Numbered from the stretch's first letter, positions 1 through 10,261 are shown. The stretch is DNA of 64,000 nucleotides from Hortaea werneckii (GCA_037044905.1 JBAOKB010000159.1:1-64000), one strand, 5' to 3'. Translations and numbers: made by a program. Notes: generated from the sequence alone by a model not told the origin.

Positions 1-46
1 ATTGCTAAGGTTAAACGTAACTTGGTTTGTTCCCTGAACAGCACCT
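1..46. other. Oxford Nanopore native-barcode adapter remnant (not genomic)
   Basis: Bases 1-6 (ATTGCT) match the end of the ligation adapter. Bases 7-14 (AAGGTTAA) and 39-46 (CAGCACCT) are the two known native-barcode flanks. Bases 15-38 are exactly 24 nt, beginning ACGTAACTTGG and ending TTCCCTGAA, which I recall as native barcode 8. The telomere starts at the next base. This is an untrimmed read end and should be removed. The match is from memory of the kit sequences. Confidence 0.93.
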
Positions 47-178
47 ACCCTAACCCTAACCCTAACCCTAACCCTAACCCTAACCCTAACCCTAACCCTA
101 ACCCTAACCCTAACCCTAACCCTAACCCTAACCCTAACCCTAACCCTAACCCTAACCCTAACCCTAACCCTAACCCTA
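47..178. repeat. Telomere, about 22 copies of CCCTAA
   Basis: An uninterrupted array of the six-base fungal telomere repeat, C-rich strand on +, so the chromosome end lies to the left. The length is a minimum, because the read begins inside or at the end of the array. Confidence 0.98.
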
Positions 179-217
179 TGCCTCCGGCGGCCCTGGCGTC
201 GGCGCCCTGAACGGCTT
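179..217. repeat. Subtelomeric 39-bp repeat, copy 1
   Basis: This 39-bp GC-rich unit starts TGCCTCCGGCGG and ends CTGAACGGCTT. It abuts the telomere and recurs without mismatch at 266-304, with 48 bp of pyrimidine-rich sequence between the copies. Confidence 0.85.
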
Positions 218-265
218 CCCCTTTCCTTTTCTCTCTCTTTTTCCTCCCGACAATTGGAACCCTCT

Positions 266-304
266 TGCCTCCGGCGGCCCTGGCGTCGGCGCCCTGAACG
301 GCTT
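266..304. repeat. Subtelomeric 39-bp repeat, copy 2
   Basis: Exact second copy of the 179-217 unit. A degenerate telomere stub (CTAACCCTAACCCT, 347-360) follows 42 bp later, so the segment 179-360 looks like a telomere-adjacent block bounded by telomeric sequence on both sides. Confidence 0.85.
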
Positions 305-393
305 GCTCTCTCTTTTACATTTCACTAACATTTCGCCCTGTACTAGCTAACCCTAACCCTCAGCCTCCTTCCTCCCTCCTGCCCTCTTCTATC

Positions 394-3300
394 TCAGCTT
401 ATATGATACACCATTCTCACCAACTCGTTCGTTTCCATCATGTTCGTCGCCCGCTTCCGGATCACCCACCTCCATAGTCGGCCCCATTCGTCCTCTTCCA
501 ACCCTCCCCCCTCCCAAAATCCCAAACTCCTCTCCATCTCCCCCTCTACCCACCCCCACTCCCACTCCTTTCCCTCCCTCTCTTCCCTCCCCCACATCCT
601 TTGGCTGATTACCGCCCCTCCTATGTCCTCCATCACTCCCTTGTATTGGCATCCTGCCCCCGCAACTCCGCTTCGCTGATATCCTGCCGTTTTACTCCCG
701 CACGCCGCCGTCTTCTCTTCCCATCTTTGACATATGCTCTGCGGCACCCAGCAGAAATTGCACCCGCTGAATCGAGCCATCTGTAGCCGCTTCATCCTCT
801 TCTTCACTTCCGCCATCCTCTCCCCTGCCTCCTTCCCGTGCCCTCTGCACTCTTCCCACCCTCGAGCCCTTTTCGCCCGTTGTATCTGCCCTTGCGCCCA
901 GCACACCGAACACCCTACCTTCGTCCAATCCTCTAGCCTCTTCACCATCTCGTCTCTGTCTATCTCTCTGCTAGCCCTCTCCGCTAACCTCGACCTCTTC
1001 TGCGCTTGCACTCTTTCTCCCTCTCTACTCATTCCTGTCCTCGCCTCGTTTATGCTTCGCTCCCTCTCCTCTCTCTCTCCTATACTTCTTGCCCTCTTTA
1101 GCCCTCTTCCTTCCTTTGCTGCCTCTTCACACTCATCCCCAGCTTCGGCCAACCCTGACCCTGATTCTCCCTCGTCGTCAACGTTGTCCGTACCTAACTC
1201 TGAGCCTCTCGGTGTTCCATCCTCGCTACCTTGTTCCATCGGCTCTGACCCTGACCCGTCTGCTTCCTCTTGCTCCCTCCTTCTATGCTGCTGTGATGGA
1301 ACGAACCCCCCTGTCCTCACTACAACCCTCGCCCTCCTTCCCGTTCTTGTTAACCCTCTACATACATCACACACTTTCTCTCCGTTCTCGCATCCGATCC
1401 TGTCCGCCCTCCCATCCATCTCCCTGTCTAACACAACCCTCCTACACTTCTCCCCTTCCAGATATTCGTGCATCCCCCTTTCCATCACGAATCCCTTCTC
1501 CAAGATTTTCCGACCCCCTACTGTGTTGTAGCCTCTCATTAAGATCGCCTCGCTTGCCTCTCCATCTCTTCCTGCCCTTCCACTTTCCTGTGCGTAATCC
1601 CTCACCAATTCCTTCACTCCCACGTGTACCACCACCCTGATGTGTGGTGCATCCACCCCCATTCCCATCGCTGTCGTCGCCGCGAACACTCTGTGCGTCC
1701 CCTTGACCAGCTGTTCCAGAATCTTCCTTTTCATTTCTTCGTCTCCGACCCTCCTGTAGTACACTGGACACCTCAGCACTTCTCCAATCTTCTTGCACTG
1801 CTCTACCCTCCGGCAGTACACTATGATCTGTCCCTCCTCGTGTTCTTCCAGTTTCTTTCTTACCAACTCCGCTACCCTCTCCTCTTCTTCTCGCCGGTCG
1901 TACTCGACCACCTGGTAAGCGATGTTCCTCCTCGTCGTCGAGTCTCTTATCATCCGTACCGTCCTCTTCTCCAAGCCCATCGCTTCGAGCCAGCTCGACT
2001 CTTCCTTCGGTGGCAACGTTGCCGTGAGATACACCATCTGGCATCCCTTCCTGGCGAACTCCGCTAGCTCGAGCACTTTCGGCCTCCATGTCTCTGTCGA
2101 GTCCAGAACGATGTGGCTCTCGTCGACTACTATCCTGTCTAGCTCTCCGGTAGCTAGCTTGTCGTTGATGAACCTGTTGAACGCCTTCGTTACTGCGCTC
2201 TCGGGTGTTACTAGCACGATCCTCGCGTGCCTGGCGCTCTGGTCGGGCCATCTCCCGGCGTTGAGTCCGATCTCCTTGCATCTCCTCTCTAGATCGCTCC
2301 TTAGCGATATCAACGGCACCACTACCACCGTCACCCCTCCGACTGAGCAGAATGCCGGTAGCATGAACATCAGACTCTTGCCTCCTCCGGTCCTCATGAC
2401 CATTACTACCTTCGGCTCGCCCGATACGATTGCCTTTAGCCCTTCCAGTTGTGAGCCTCTAAATGAAGCGTTCGGCCCCAGCATTTCCCTCAGACTCACG
2501 TTCAAGTCTGCCCTCCTCAACTTCGCCCACCTCTCTTCTTCTACCATCTTCCTGTATTTCTCCAGATCGATCGTCGGCTTTCCATTACCTGTCGCAGTGG
2601 ACGGCCACCTGATGAAGTGGTGCCATGACACGCTCACCTTTCTGAACGATGCCTGCTCGGACTGCGTGCTGAACGGGTTCTCTGTCGTCAAGATCCCGTA
2701 GATCAACTCTTCCATCCTTTTACTGTGTCCGGATTGCATCTGCCTATCTTCTGTTGTTACTCCTTCGTACAACCGATCGAGCTGTTTTGTCACTTCTTCC
2801 TCTGGGCAGTGTACCCTTTGGATGGCTGGGTATAGCTGCCTCCATGTCGACGGCGTTACAAAGAATCCGGCCTGGCATTTTGATAGCTCCCTCTTCATCA
2901 CCCTCTTCAGCCTCTCTGTGTTCCAGAAGCCGTCTATGCTGAGTGCCTGCAGCTTGCCCTCTTTCGCTTTTCCTCCATTCCTCGGCCTGCTTCGCGCCTC
3001 CCTCCCACTGACCATCCGATCTCCTGCCGTTCCTTCGTCATCACCTCCATCCGCCTCGCTTTCACTGCTCGGGCTTGTGCTCGATTCGCTCTCGCTTCCT
3101 GAACTGCCCTCTTCCCCGTCGCTTTCCCTTCCTCCTTCTTCGCTCCCACTCTCCTCCTCCTCCCTGACTCCGTCGACCTCGCCTTCCCATTTCTTTTCCG
3201 GCTCCGGCTCCCACAGATATTTGCTGAAGTCGAACTCGCCCCTGACTTCCCACCTGAGCATGTGCACGAACGGTTCCACTAGCCACAAATGGTACACCAA

Positions 3301-5496
3301 CAGCTTTCCCACCTCTTGCGGCAGATACCTGTGGATTATCTTCGCTTCGCCGCTCTTGCTGTAGCCTTTGTGGTAGCCCGTCACCAGCTCGACCATGCCA
3401 TTGTCAACAAAAACACCCCTCTGCGCTCGCGCACTCTCTCCGTTCTCGGTCCTGATGCTGACAACTTCCGTCCCTCTGGCTGGAGCTCCCCCTGCCATGT
3501 GACACAACACTATCAGCTCCTCCTTGAACAGAGTCACCTCCCGGAAGTACTGCTCCACCTTGGTCGTGTTCCACTTTAGCTCACTCCTGTCCCTCACTTC
3601 ACTCATGTCGATATTTTGTAGAAAGTACTTGGTTATTCGGTCCTCTCTCATGGCCCGGCTCCACAACCACTTCCTGCTCTCCACGTCTTTCCCGTCCGGC
3701 CTCCTGACTCTGCCCAAGACTTCATCGTTTCTCTCATCGTCCAAGAAGCTCCAACCCTCGGTGAGATCGCTTGGGTTGTCGAACAGTCTGTCCAGATGCA
3801 AGATCGGCAGTTCCTCCTCTTGCTGTAAGAACATCAACCGCTTCGTGAGCCTCCCCAGACACCTTTCCCACAGCGAGTGTAGTGCATCTCTGAGATCTCC
3901 CATGCTGAAGCTGATCTTGTCGATGGCGACCTGTTGGCATCTGTTCATCCAAGTGACCCGTGCCCCGGCTTTCTCCGTGAACCTGATCCTCATTCCAAAA
4001 GTCTTCATGTGCAAGACCCTGTCCATCGGGCTCGCTGGTCCCCCGTATTCCTGAAGACACAACAGCCTGGGCACCATATCGTGCACCCCTTCTACAATGC
4101 TGACCGCTTCTTTTCTCGCCTCACTCTCACCTATCCCGGCTCCGATCAGCCGGTCGATGTCGTCTTGCCTCTGCTTGTAAGCCATGAACACCACCAGAGC
4201 CTTACAGACCGTGACGATGGCCGCCAGCTTCGGCGTGAAGTTGAACACGCTTACCCATCCTGCGTCTTCGGTGTCCAAGCCGAGAACTGCCAATGCGGAC
4301 AGAAAGCCGCTTTGGAACTCGTCGTCTAGCAGCTCCTGGTCGAGCATGCTGGCCCAGAAAAGAACGATGGACCATTGTAACTCGTCTTCGCAGACCTTTC
4401 TGGCTCCCTTGTCTAGAGCGGCGGTCTCTCGTCTGGCGAGACTTTGCATTGCTCCCAGCCTCCTCGCTTGCCCATCCGTCAACGTGTAGTCTGGCTTGTT
4501 CTCCCATGTCTGACTCCTCCAAAGATATCTCAGCATTGATACCCAGACCCTGGAGTATTTCTTCTTCGTACTGGCCTCGTGTTTGCTGTAGAATGGAGTC
4601 TCGTTGTTCGCGGCCCCGGTTTCCTTCCTGTTCACGTAGTGAAGAGCGGACCTTGGGATCGTCCGCGGACTGCTGACGTCCATGGCCTTCTTGATCACCC
4701 TGCCGGTCGCTCTGCAAGCTCTCTCGATCGCCTCCTCTTCTTCATCCACGCTCTCTATCCCCCGCTCGTCCGCCTCAAGCTTTGGCGCCGCACTTAGACT
4801 AGCCCGTAGCTCTTCTTTCTCAAACCCAGCCAGATGGTGAGCCCAGCTGGTGTGTTCCAGCCATGGATCCATTTCAGACCTGACATTGCTGACGTTCACC
4901 TTCCTGTGATGGTGCGCCTCCCGCAGCTTCCTCTTGAGTCCATCGGCTACCTCATCTGTCAACTTCTGCGCCCTGTCCTCGGGCTCGCAGCCATGACCGC
5001 CTCCTAGCATCCGTGGCGCTGGCGGTAGCACTTTAAAGAGCTTAGTCCACTGCGCATACTTGAAGAATCTCTGACAGCAGTGACCTTCCGTGAACGGCTG
5101 GTTTGCGGCGGGTCGACTCCTCAAACTCCCTCGACCTCCTCTGCTTTTGGCGCTGTTCCAGCCGTGTTCCTTTCTACAGTGCGCCTCGATCCCCTTTTTA
5201 CTCTCCCTCAGCAACCCGCACGCTTTGCACTGTGAGCATTGCTCGATGACCGGGCCGAGCTCCTGGATCGCTTCCTGTTCGGCGGCGGGGTACACGACGT
5301 CTTCTGACCTATAAGCGACGTGGTCGAGTTTTTCCACTTGTTCGATTATTCCTTTCCTAGTGCTCACTGTTAGCGTCTGGTGACTTTGGCTGAGATGCGC
5401 CTTGATTTGGTCTGGAACCACTGCAAACTTGCAATCTCTACAAACGATGATTTGAAAATTCTGGAAGTGTACGAACAGACTCTCAAAAGCGTCCAT
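394..5496 (-). CDS. Telomere-linked RecQ-type helicase (TLH), intact
   Basis: A single uninterrupted 1700-codon frame starting at the ATG of MDAFESL. An N-terminal C2H2-like finger (C19, C22, H34, H39) and a second Cys/His cluster near residue 90 resemble the OrsD/DUF3505-type N-termini of fungal telomeric helicases. Residues near 674 (GGAPARGTE) lie in a long domain without an assigned role, followed by a very acidic Ser/Glu stretch at about 775-820. The helicase core has Walker A MRTGGGKS (about 1035), DESH box (about 1125), LTATLPP, AMGMGVDAP (about 1280), motif VI ESGRAGRDG (about 1309) and a RecQ-like Cys cluster near 1370. The stop lies about 215 bp from the telomere and transcription runs toward the chromosome end. 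The family is expected to be multicopy at chromosome ends; its role in telomere maintenance is inferred. Confidence 0.92.
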   Translation of the reverse strand: MDAFESLFVHFQNFQIIVCRDCKFAVVPDQIKAHLSQSHQTLTVSTRKGIIEQVEKLDHVAYRSEDVVYPAAEQEAIQELGPVIEQCSQCKACGLLRESKKGIEAHCRKEHGWNSAKSRGGRGSLRSRPAANQPFTEGHCCQRFFKYAQWTKLFKVLPPAPRMLGGGHGCEPEDRAQKLTDEVADGLKRKLREAHHHRKVNVSNVRSEMDPWLEHTSWAHHLAGFEKEELRASLSAAPKLEADERGIESVDEEEEAIERACRATGRVIKKAMDVSSPRTIPRSALHYVNRKETGAANNETPFYSKHEASTKKKYSRVWVSMLRYLWRSQTWENKPDYTLTDGQARRLGAMQSLARRETAALDKGARKVCEDELQWSIVLFWASMLDQELLDDEFQSGFLSALAVLGLDTEDAGWVSVFNFTPKLAAIVTVCKALVVFMAYKQRQDDIDRLIGAGIGESEARKEAVSIVEGVHDMVPRLLCLQEYGGPASPMDRVLHMKTFGMRIRFTEKAGARVTWMNRCQQVAIDKISFSMGDLRDALHSLWERCLGRLTKRLMFLQQEEELPILHLDRLFDNPSDLTEGWSFLDDERNDEVLGRVRRPDGKDVESRKWLWSRAMREDRITKYFLQNIDMSEVRDRSELKWNTTKVEQYFREVTLFKEELIVLCHMAGGAPARGTEVVSIRTENGESARAQRGVFVDNGMVELVTGYHKGYSKSGEAKIIHRYLPQEVGKLLVYHLWLVEPFVHMLRWEVRGEFDFSKYLWEPEPEKKWEGEVDGVREEEESGSEEGGRESDGEEGSSGSESESSTSPSSESEADGGDDEGTAGDRMVSGREARSRPRNGGKAKEGKLQALSIDGFWNTERLKRVMKRELSKCQAGFFVTPSTWRQLYPAIQRVHCPEEEVTKQLDRLYEGVTTEDRQMQSGHSKRMEELIYGILTTENPFSTQSEQASFRKVSVSWHHFIRWPSTATGNGKPTIDLEKYRKMVEEERWAKLRRADLNVSLREMLGPNASFRGSQLEGLKAIVSGEPKVVMVMRTGGGKSLMFMLPAFCSVGGVTVVVVPLISLRSDLERRCKEIGLNAGRWPDQSARHARIVLVTPESAVTKAFNRFINDKLATGELDRIVVDESHIVLDSTETWRPKVLELAEFARKGCQMVYLTATLPPKEESSWLEAMGLEKRTVRMIRDSTTRRNIAYQVVEYDRREEEERVAELVRKKLEEHEEGQIIVYCRRVEQCKKIGEVLRCPVYYRRVGDEEMKRKILEQLVKGTHRVFAATTAMGMGVDAPHIRVVVHVGVKELVRDYAQESGRAGRDGEASEAILMRGYNTVGGRKILEKGFVMERGMHEYLEGEKCRRVVLDREMDGRADRIGCENGEKVCDVCRGLTRTGRRARVVVRTGGFVPSQQHRRREQEEADGSGSEPMEQGSEDGTPRGSELGTDNVDDEGESGSGLAEAGDECEEAAKEGRGLKRARSIGEREERERSINEARTGMSREGERVQAQKRSRLAERASREIDRDEMVKRLEDWTKVGCSVCWAQGQIQRAKRARGWEECRGHGKEAGERMAEVKKRMKRLQMARFSGCNFCWVPQSICQRWEEKTAACGSKTAGYQRSGVAGAGCQYKGVMEDIGGAVISQRMWGREEREGKEWEWGWVEGEMERSLGFWEGGGLEEDEWGRLWRWVIRKRATNMMETNELVRMVYHIS

Positions 5497-6429
5497 GGTG
5501 TATTAGCTGTCGAGCAACGTGTCTGTCCTGATGTTTCGGTCGGCGGCCTCGCCTGGGCTCAGCTGCACCGACCCCTGTCACAGAATTTTCGCGATCCCTG
5601 TCGCGATGGCGCGGTCACACATGATGGGGTTGAACGTTAGCTACATGCTACAAGAGTCGGTGGTCTTGCTGGGTGCTTTTCTGCACCTTTGTTGGTGTAT
5701 TTCTATCTACCCTACCTCTTCGCGAGCGTCCAGCCTGCGCTTCCGGCGGTCCCTCAATTCCAGCCGAACCGCCGTTACGCCCGCCGACCCTAACCCTAAG
5801 CCTTTGCGAGCGGAACTTCACACAGAATGTCGGGATTTTCGAACCGCGATAACAATTCACCACGCGGGTCTCCCGCTCCGATGTTGAAAACTCACGAGTA
5901 AAGTGCCTACGGATTGGAAACTCACCGAGTTTGAAACGATTCCGACCGGTACTTTTCATTCCTTCTGCCCCCGGTTTTTCATGGAATCTGCCCCCTCCGG
6001 CGAATTCGGTGGCCCGTGCCCCCCACGCATTATCATGGAATCCGCCCCGGATTCTTTGAAGGATTGAGGGTAGGCCTACTCTGGCAGGTACAATAGTCTT
6101 GCTCGACTTCCCATTGATTTGGATGGCTGTCTTGATACCACGGTGCGTTAATGTCTCAAATGCACGTTGAAAGTAGGCTCGAGGGAATTTATGTCGTCTG
6201 CATGCTTTCGATGTCTACTAGGCTACTAGGGAAGCTTTTGGAAATAGAATGACAAGCAAAGATAGCAATGGCAATGACCAATCACCTGAGGCTGACGGCA
6301 ATATACAAGATGGTATGCAGCTATTTGCTTCGATTCTCCGCACGCACGCCGGTCCACTTCTAACATTTCACACAACGATTGCAGAGTCTGTACGAGATCC
6401 TCAACCAACGCACGATATAGTCTACATCT
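5497..6429. other. Intergenic, subtelomeric, with an interstitial telomere motif
   Basis: No gene seen. A short telomere-like motif (GACCCTAACCCTAAGCC) lies at 5787-5803. A locally repeated phrase, ATGGAATCTGCCCC and ATGGAATCCGCCCC, occurs at about 5981 and 6035 in a C-rich stretch. Confidence 0.6.
5787..5803. repeat. Interstitial telomere-like motif
   Basis: Two and a half CCCTAA-like units upstream of the helicase start. With the stub at 347-360, the helicase unit is bracketed by telomeric motifs in the same orientation. Confidence 0.6.
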
Positions 6430-8025
6430 TTACGGAAGCTCGCATTCAATCAGACTTTCCACGCCAGCGCCAACATCCCAAATCTTAACGATCTTCAAGC
6501 CAGCCATCTCCTCAATGAGATGACGCCACTGCGTTGCAGTGCGCTCTTTGGCCGCAAGCAGTGTCAACATCATCATGTCCAGCGCTGTCGCTTCCCAGTG
6601 TGCTCCGGTGTCCGGAATGACATTCTCGTTGATCAAGAGCTTGCTGTATCCAGGCACCATGGCACCTCGGAGGCTCGAGAGGATGCTAACGCAGGTGTCG
6701 TCAGGCCAATCATGGAGAACCGAGTGCATGTAGTACGCGCGGGCACCTGGTCGAGATTATTAGGAGACCTTTTGTTAAGTCGAAGCGCAATGCACCTACC
6801 TTTTACTGGCTGTTCTGTAAAAAAGTCATGCGGCATGCGCTCAATACTGGCGTCGAGCGCTTCGATTTGCCCAAGCACCGGCGGCAGATCTTGCAGTACC
6901 ACACGCCCCACGGCCGTACCGTGTTTCTGGCGAAACTCCGCCAAATCATGGCCGACATTTCCACCAACATCAACGAGGAAAACAGCATCAGGGTCGTCGC
7001 GAGCCCCTTTGACCAGTCTTTCGCGGACAGGAAAGAAGTCTGTGTCCATCCAACTCGGCCGTCCCTGTCGATATCCACCCATATGATTATTAAACTGTGT
7101 TCCGAGAGGATTGTTGGCTTGTAGGTAGGCGAAGAAGTTCAGCGGCGTATCGAAGGCATATTGATAAGGTCCCTGGTCAACGGAATCGGGCTCACGACAA
7201 CCTGTTTTGGCTGCATATTCCGGGAATTTGTCGAGGGCTGTACGAGCTCCTCCTGCGCTGCAAACGAAAAGTGTCAGCATCCAATGCAAGGTCAATGGCT
7301 GTCTGACGGGGACAAAGCCTGCATTTCATGCACTTACAGGCATGGATATCCGTCTTTGATGATCGGGATCGTCAAGGACTTGGACAGGTTGGTGAGACGG
7401 TATTCACCAAAGCCTGTCTCTGAGACTTAACCTATCGCGGCCAAGTGCCGCATAATACGGGCTGAAGTATTTCGTTAGATCGAGGAAGTCGTGATGTGTT
7501 GGGGTTGAAGATCTCATTTACCAAGAAGAGACGATTCCACTTCCAATGACGCAGCGAGCTCCGTCACTTTACTTGGACGGTCGCCGTTAGCAACCATGGT
7601 ATCGAATAGACCTTGATTTACTTCGAAAGTGATTGCCATGTAGGCCGCCGGCTACAAGTAGTCAGCCACCCTCACAACCATGCAGCTAATACGACTTTAC
7701 CTACTTCGGCCCAACAGTGTCTGATCATTGTTTCACGAGGTGTTTCCAGTGCCAACACAAGTTCACGGCTTCGACGCAGCAACTCTTGCCTGGTTGCACT
7801 GTCTGTCGACGAAAACGTTTCGCCGAGCCGAGCGATGTTCTTCGCGCAAGTGGGCACTATGGTAGGATTGGAAGAAGACAAGGCTGTCGACACGGGCACA
7901 GACATAGAGACTTCGGCACATTTTCCGGCGCCTCTCCCACCCTGAGATTCATCTTGTCCATGGGACGCTCCGTTAGAGTGGCCGTTTTGCATGTTTGGTA
8001 GTGTCTTCGTTGAGCTGTTTTTCAA
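6430..8025 (-). pseudogene. Plant/fungal-type SAM O-methyltransferase with an in-frame stop
   Basis: Five exons can be joined: 8025-7705, 7651-7522, 7461-7338, 7257-6800 and 6746-6430, with introns of 53-80 nt ending in AG. The protein has the Methyltransf_2 layout: a dimerisation helix (ETPRETMIRHCWAE), MRHLAA and TIPIIKDGYPC, then the SAM loop LVDVGGNVGHD and the catalytic-region motif MHSVLHDWPDD. This resembles fungal polyketide O-methyltransferases such as the sterigmatocystin type. Within exon 3 a TAA at 7429-7427 interrupts the frame where a Tyr would fit (AAIG-stop-VSETG), with clean homology on both sides. It is either a recent nonsense mutation or a consensus error. No polyketide synthase is nearby. 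Confidence 0.8.
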
Positions 8026-8473
8026 CGTCCTTGTCTGTCCTTTGAAACGAGCGACGAAGAATGGTGCGACAGGGCAAAAGAAGGGGAACGACCAGAGACT
8101 TGAACCTGCTTGAACTCGCGAGCTAGTCTACTCGGCAGTGCGAATTACATGGGGCTCCACAAGTGCCCTGCTGCTAAGGCATGGCAGACGGTTGATAGAC
8201 AATGCTAAATCCAACCCTGGTACATGACTTGTGTAGTGCCCGCTTCCGCTTCGTAGTGCAGGAACTAGATACTCGCTAAATCCTATAGGCATCAGATACA
8301 AGATTGCTCGTCTCCTTCTTCATAACTTTTAGCATTTTTGCAAATTATAGCAAAAAATGAAAAAAAAAGTTCATGTGATAAGATACAAGAATTAGACATT
8401 TAATCTATAGATGTCATCTTTTAAGGTACCGAGGCAGAAATAGATGAAGGTATAAAGAAAACGAGGTGGCATG
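8026..8473. other. Intergenic, A+T-rich
   Basis: Upstream region of the O-methyltransferase and downstream of the kinase relic. 8330-8470 is markedly A/T-rich with an A run. No coding sequence recognised. Confidence 0.5.
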
Positions 8474-9195
8474 TTACAATATAGAGAGCTTATATTTGAA
8501 CTCCATAACAAGTTCTTCGACACTAGAAATTGTTCCCTCCCAACAATCCTTTATCGCAATGCCGCAAGGTATATGCTCCACGTGCGGGAACTCGCCCCTT
8601 TTGAAACGCTCCTCTACTATCTCGTCTGCTAGGTCGCTGTTTAGTTGCGTGCCCGTGAAAATCTCGTATAGCGTCGAGCCGAGAGCGAAAATTAAAAATA
8701 TTACGCTTCGCGGCATAAAGAATCTTACAAAACCCCAAACTTGACCCGGAGAAATCATTTTTAAATCCCTTTTGTAAGACATTTATCTTTCAAAGGGACG
8801 ACCCCTGCAGTATGTAATGATTGCAGAGCTGCTAAGACATCACAAGCCCACGAGAGACGCTACGCTTTCGAGATTAGTGCGCCTTGAGATTGCAAGTGAT
8901 CACGCAGAGTACCATCTGGCATGCCCTGTAAGACGATACTCTGCTTTGGTGAGAACTCCACCATTTCTAGAAAATGAGGCTGACCAGCGATTCTTGCGTA
9001 GACTTGATGCTTTCTTGCAATGTCTCTTAAGCTAGCATCCCGTTCGCGCTGCCGGCCATCTGGATATGAAGCTTCTCGTACGTGGCCACAAGGGAGGCGT
9101 TCGATGATTGCAGTGGAGCCAGCAGACACGACCCTAGACCTGTCGAAAGGTGTATCGTAATGAGCCTCGCATTGTTGTGATGACTGTATCTAATG
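8474..9195 (-). pseudogene. Decayed protein kinase relic
   Basis: Reading on the minus strand from about 9195, kinase-like sequence appears: HYDTPFDRSRVV, IIERLPCGHV (N-lobe start), FLEMVEFSPKQSIVLQGMPDGTLRDHL (hinge), then a TAG at 8862-8860, followed in the same frame by WACDVLAALQSLHTAGVV (helix E and catalytic-loop approach). The HRD/DFG region is lost: a TAA occurs at 8763-8761 and a frame change is needed to continue into LKMIS and FALGSTLYEIFTG plus a C-lobe end. Stops, the frame change and the missing catalytic motif point to a true pseudogene. The family resembles short fungal kinases often multiplied in Dothideomycetes. Confidence 0.7.
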
Positions 9196-10261
9196 CCTTA
9201 GGCAATTGGTGCCAAGAGCTGCAAAGAGATGCACAGGCTGAGCACCCACAGTTGTAAATAGCCCACTAATCATTGAATGAATCTGAGAGAAGTGTCCCCA
9301 GAACTAGCTAGTCACAAGGCGCTTCGTGGCGATTGCTCAGTGGTAGATCGCTCGGGTAGATGGCCATCGGTAGAGCCGATTGTTGCTACAAGATTAGATG
9401 TTGGTGCACGTTGCCAAACTGACTGCAATTTGACGTGTGGTTAGGGTTTTTGAAATACAAATGAACGAGAGACTAAAAGATCTCCCTTGGCAAGCCACAA
9501 CCTGCCGAACGATATGCAAGCAAACTTTTTCGGCGAGGCGGAAGCACAATGTGCGTCTTTGCATACATTGTTCGTGGCCGCTAATTTACTTCGCTTGACC
9601 TGTGAAATGTACCATCCCCCAGTACACACTTAAGTAGACGCACGACAGCATATTTTGGTCTTTGACTTGTACATTCAACATTCGTGCTGCAGCCGTCACA
9701 TTATTAAAGTCGAAGAAGAAGGGTCCGTTAGGATCCTGAGTCGCTGGTTGTATAGGTCATATTGACTGCTCGATAGACATGTGTCAAGACGCCTTCTCCA
9801 AATACATCTAAAAATGCCGACACGCGGATGAGGAATTTGTTAAGGTTAATCGTTGCAATGCTGCTGTACAACGAAGGTCGGATTGTGCGCAAAAGACAAG
9901 AAAATTAAATGGCTCTACCCGACGTAGGGACGACTGTGCAGGCTGTGCTAACGAGGGATATTCACAAACTTAAAAGATATTTTGTAAATCGGTCGCTGCC
10001 TAGGTCTGTGACAACAATGCTGCGGCATGGATTATCCGCAAAAAGCCAACATATCACTCCGCTGATAGAAAGCTAAGCCACTTCAAAAGACCAACGAGTA
10101 GAGCAAAGAAATACAAAGCGCAATTTTTGTTGGCAGTCTAACATGTTACTCTGAGATTCACATTTGTGTCGTTTGGTCAAGACCAGTAGACATAGCCTTT
10201 GTTTCCACTGCTAGCTTAGTAGCTCCTAGAAGTAGACTCACAAAGCATTGCTGTATAGATC
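9196..10261. other. Intergenic, no gene recognised
   Basis: About 1.07 kb with scattered stops in all frames. Nothing coding, and no tRNA cloverleaf that I trust. Confidence 0.5.

Noticed and set aside
22..210. Open frame of Asn-Pro repeats
   Set aside because: Translation of the adapter and telomere repeat; not a gene.
734..1640. Long plus-strand Ser/Leu/Pro-rich open frames opposite the helicase
   Set aside because: Mirror frames of a GC-rich coding strand, with no start context or homology.
9320..9400. tRNA-like GCTCAGTGGTAGA sequence
   Set aside because: Resembles a D-arm, but no matching acceptor stem, anticodon arm or GGTTCGA B box follows.
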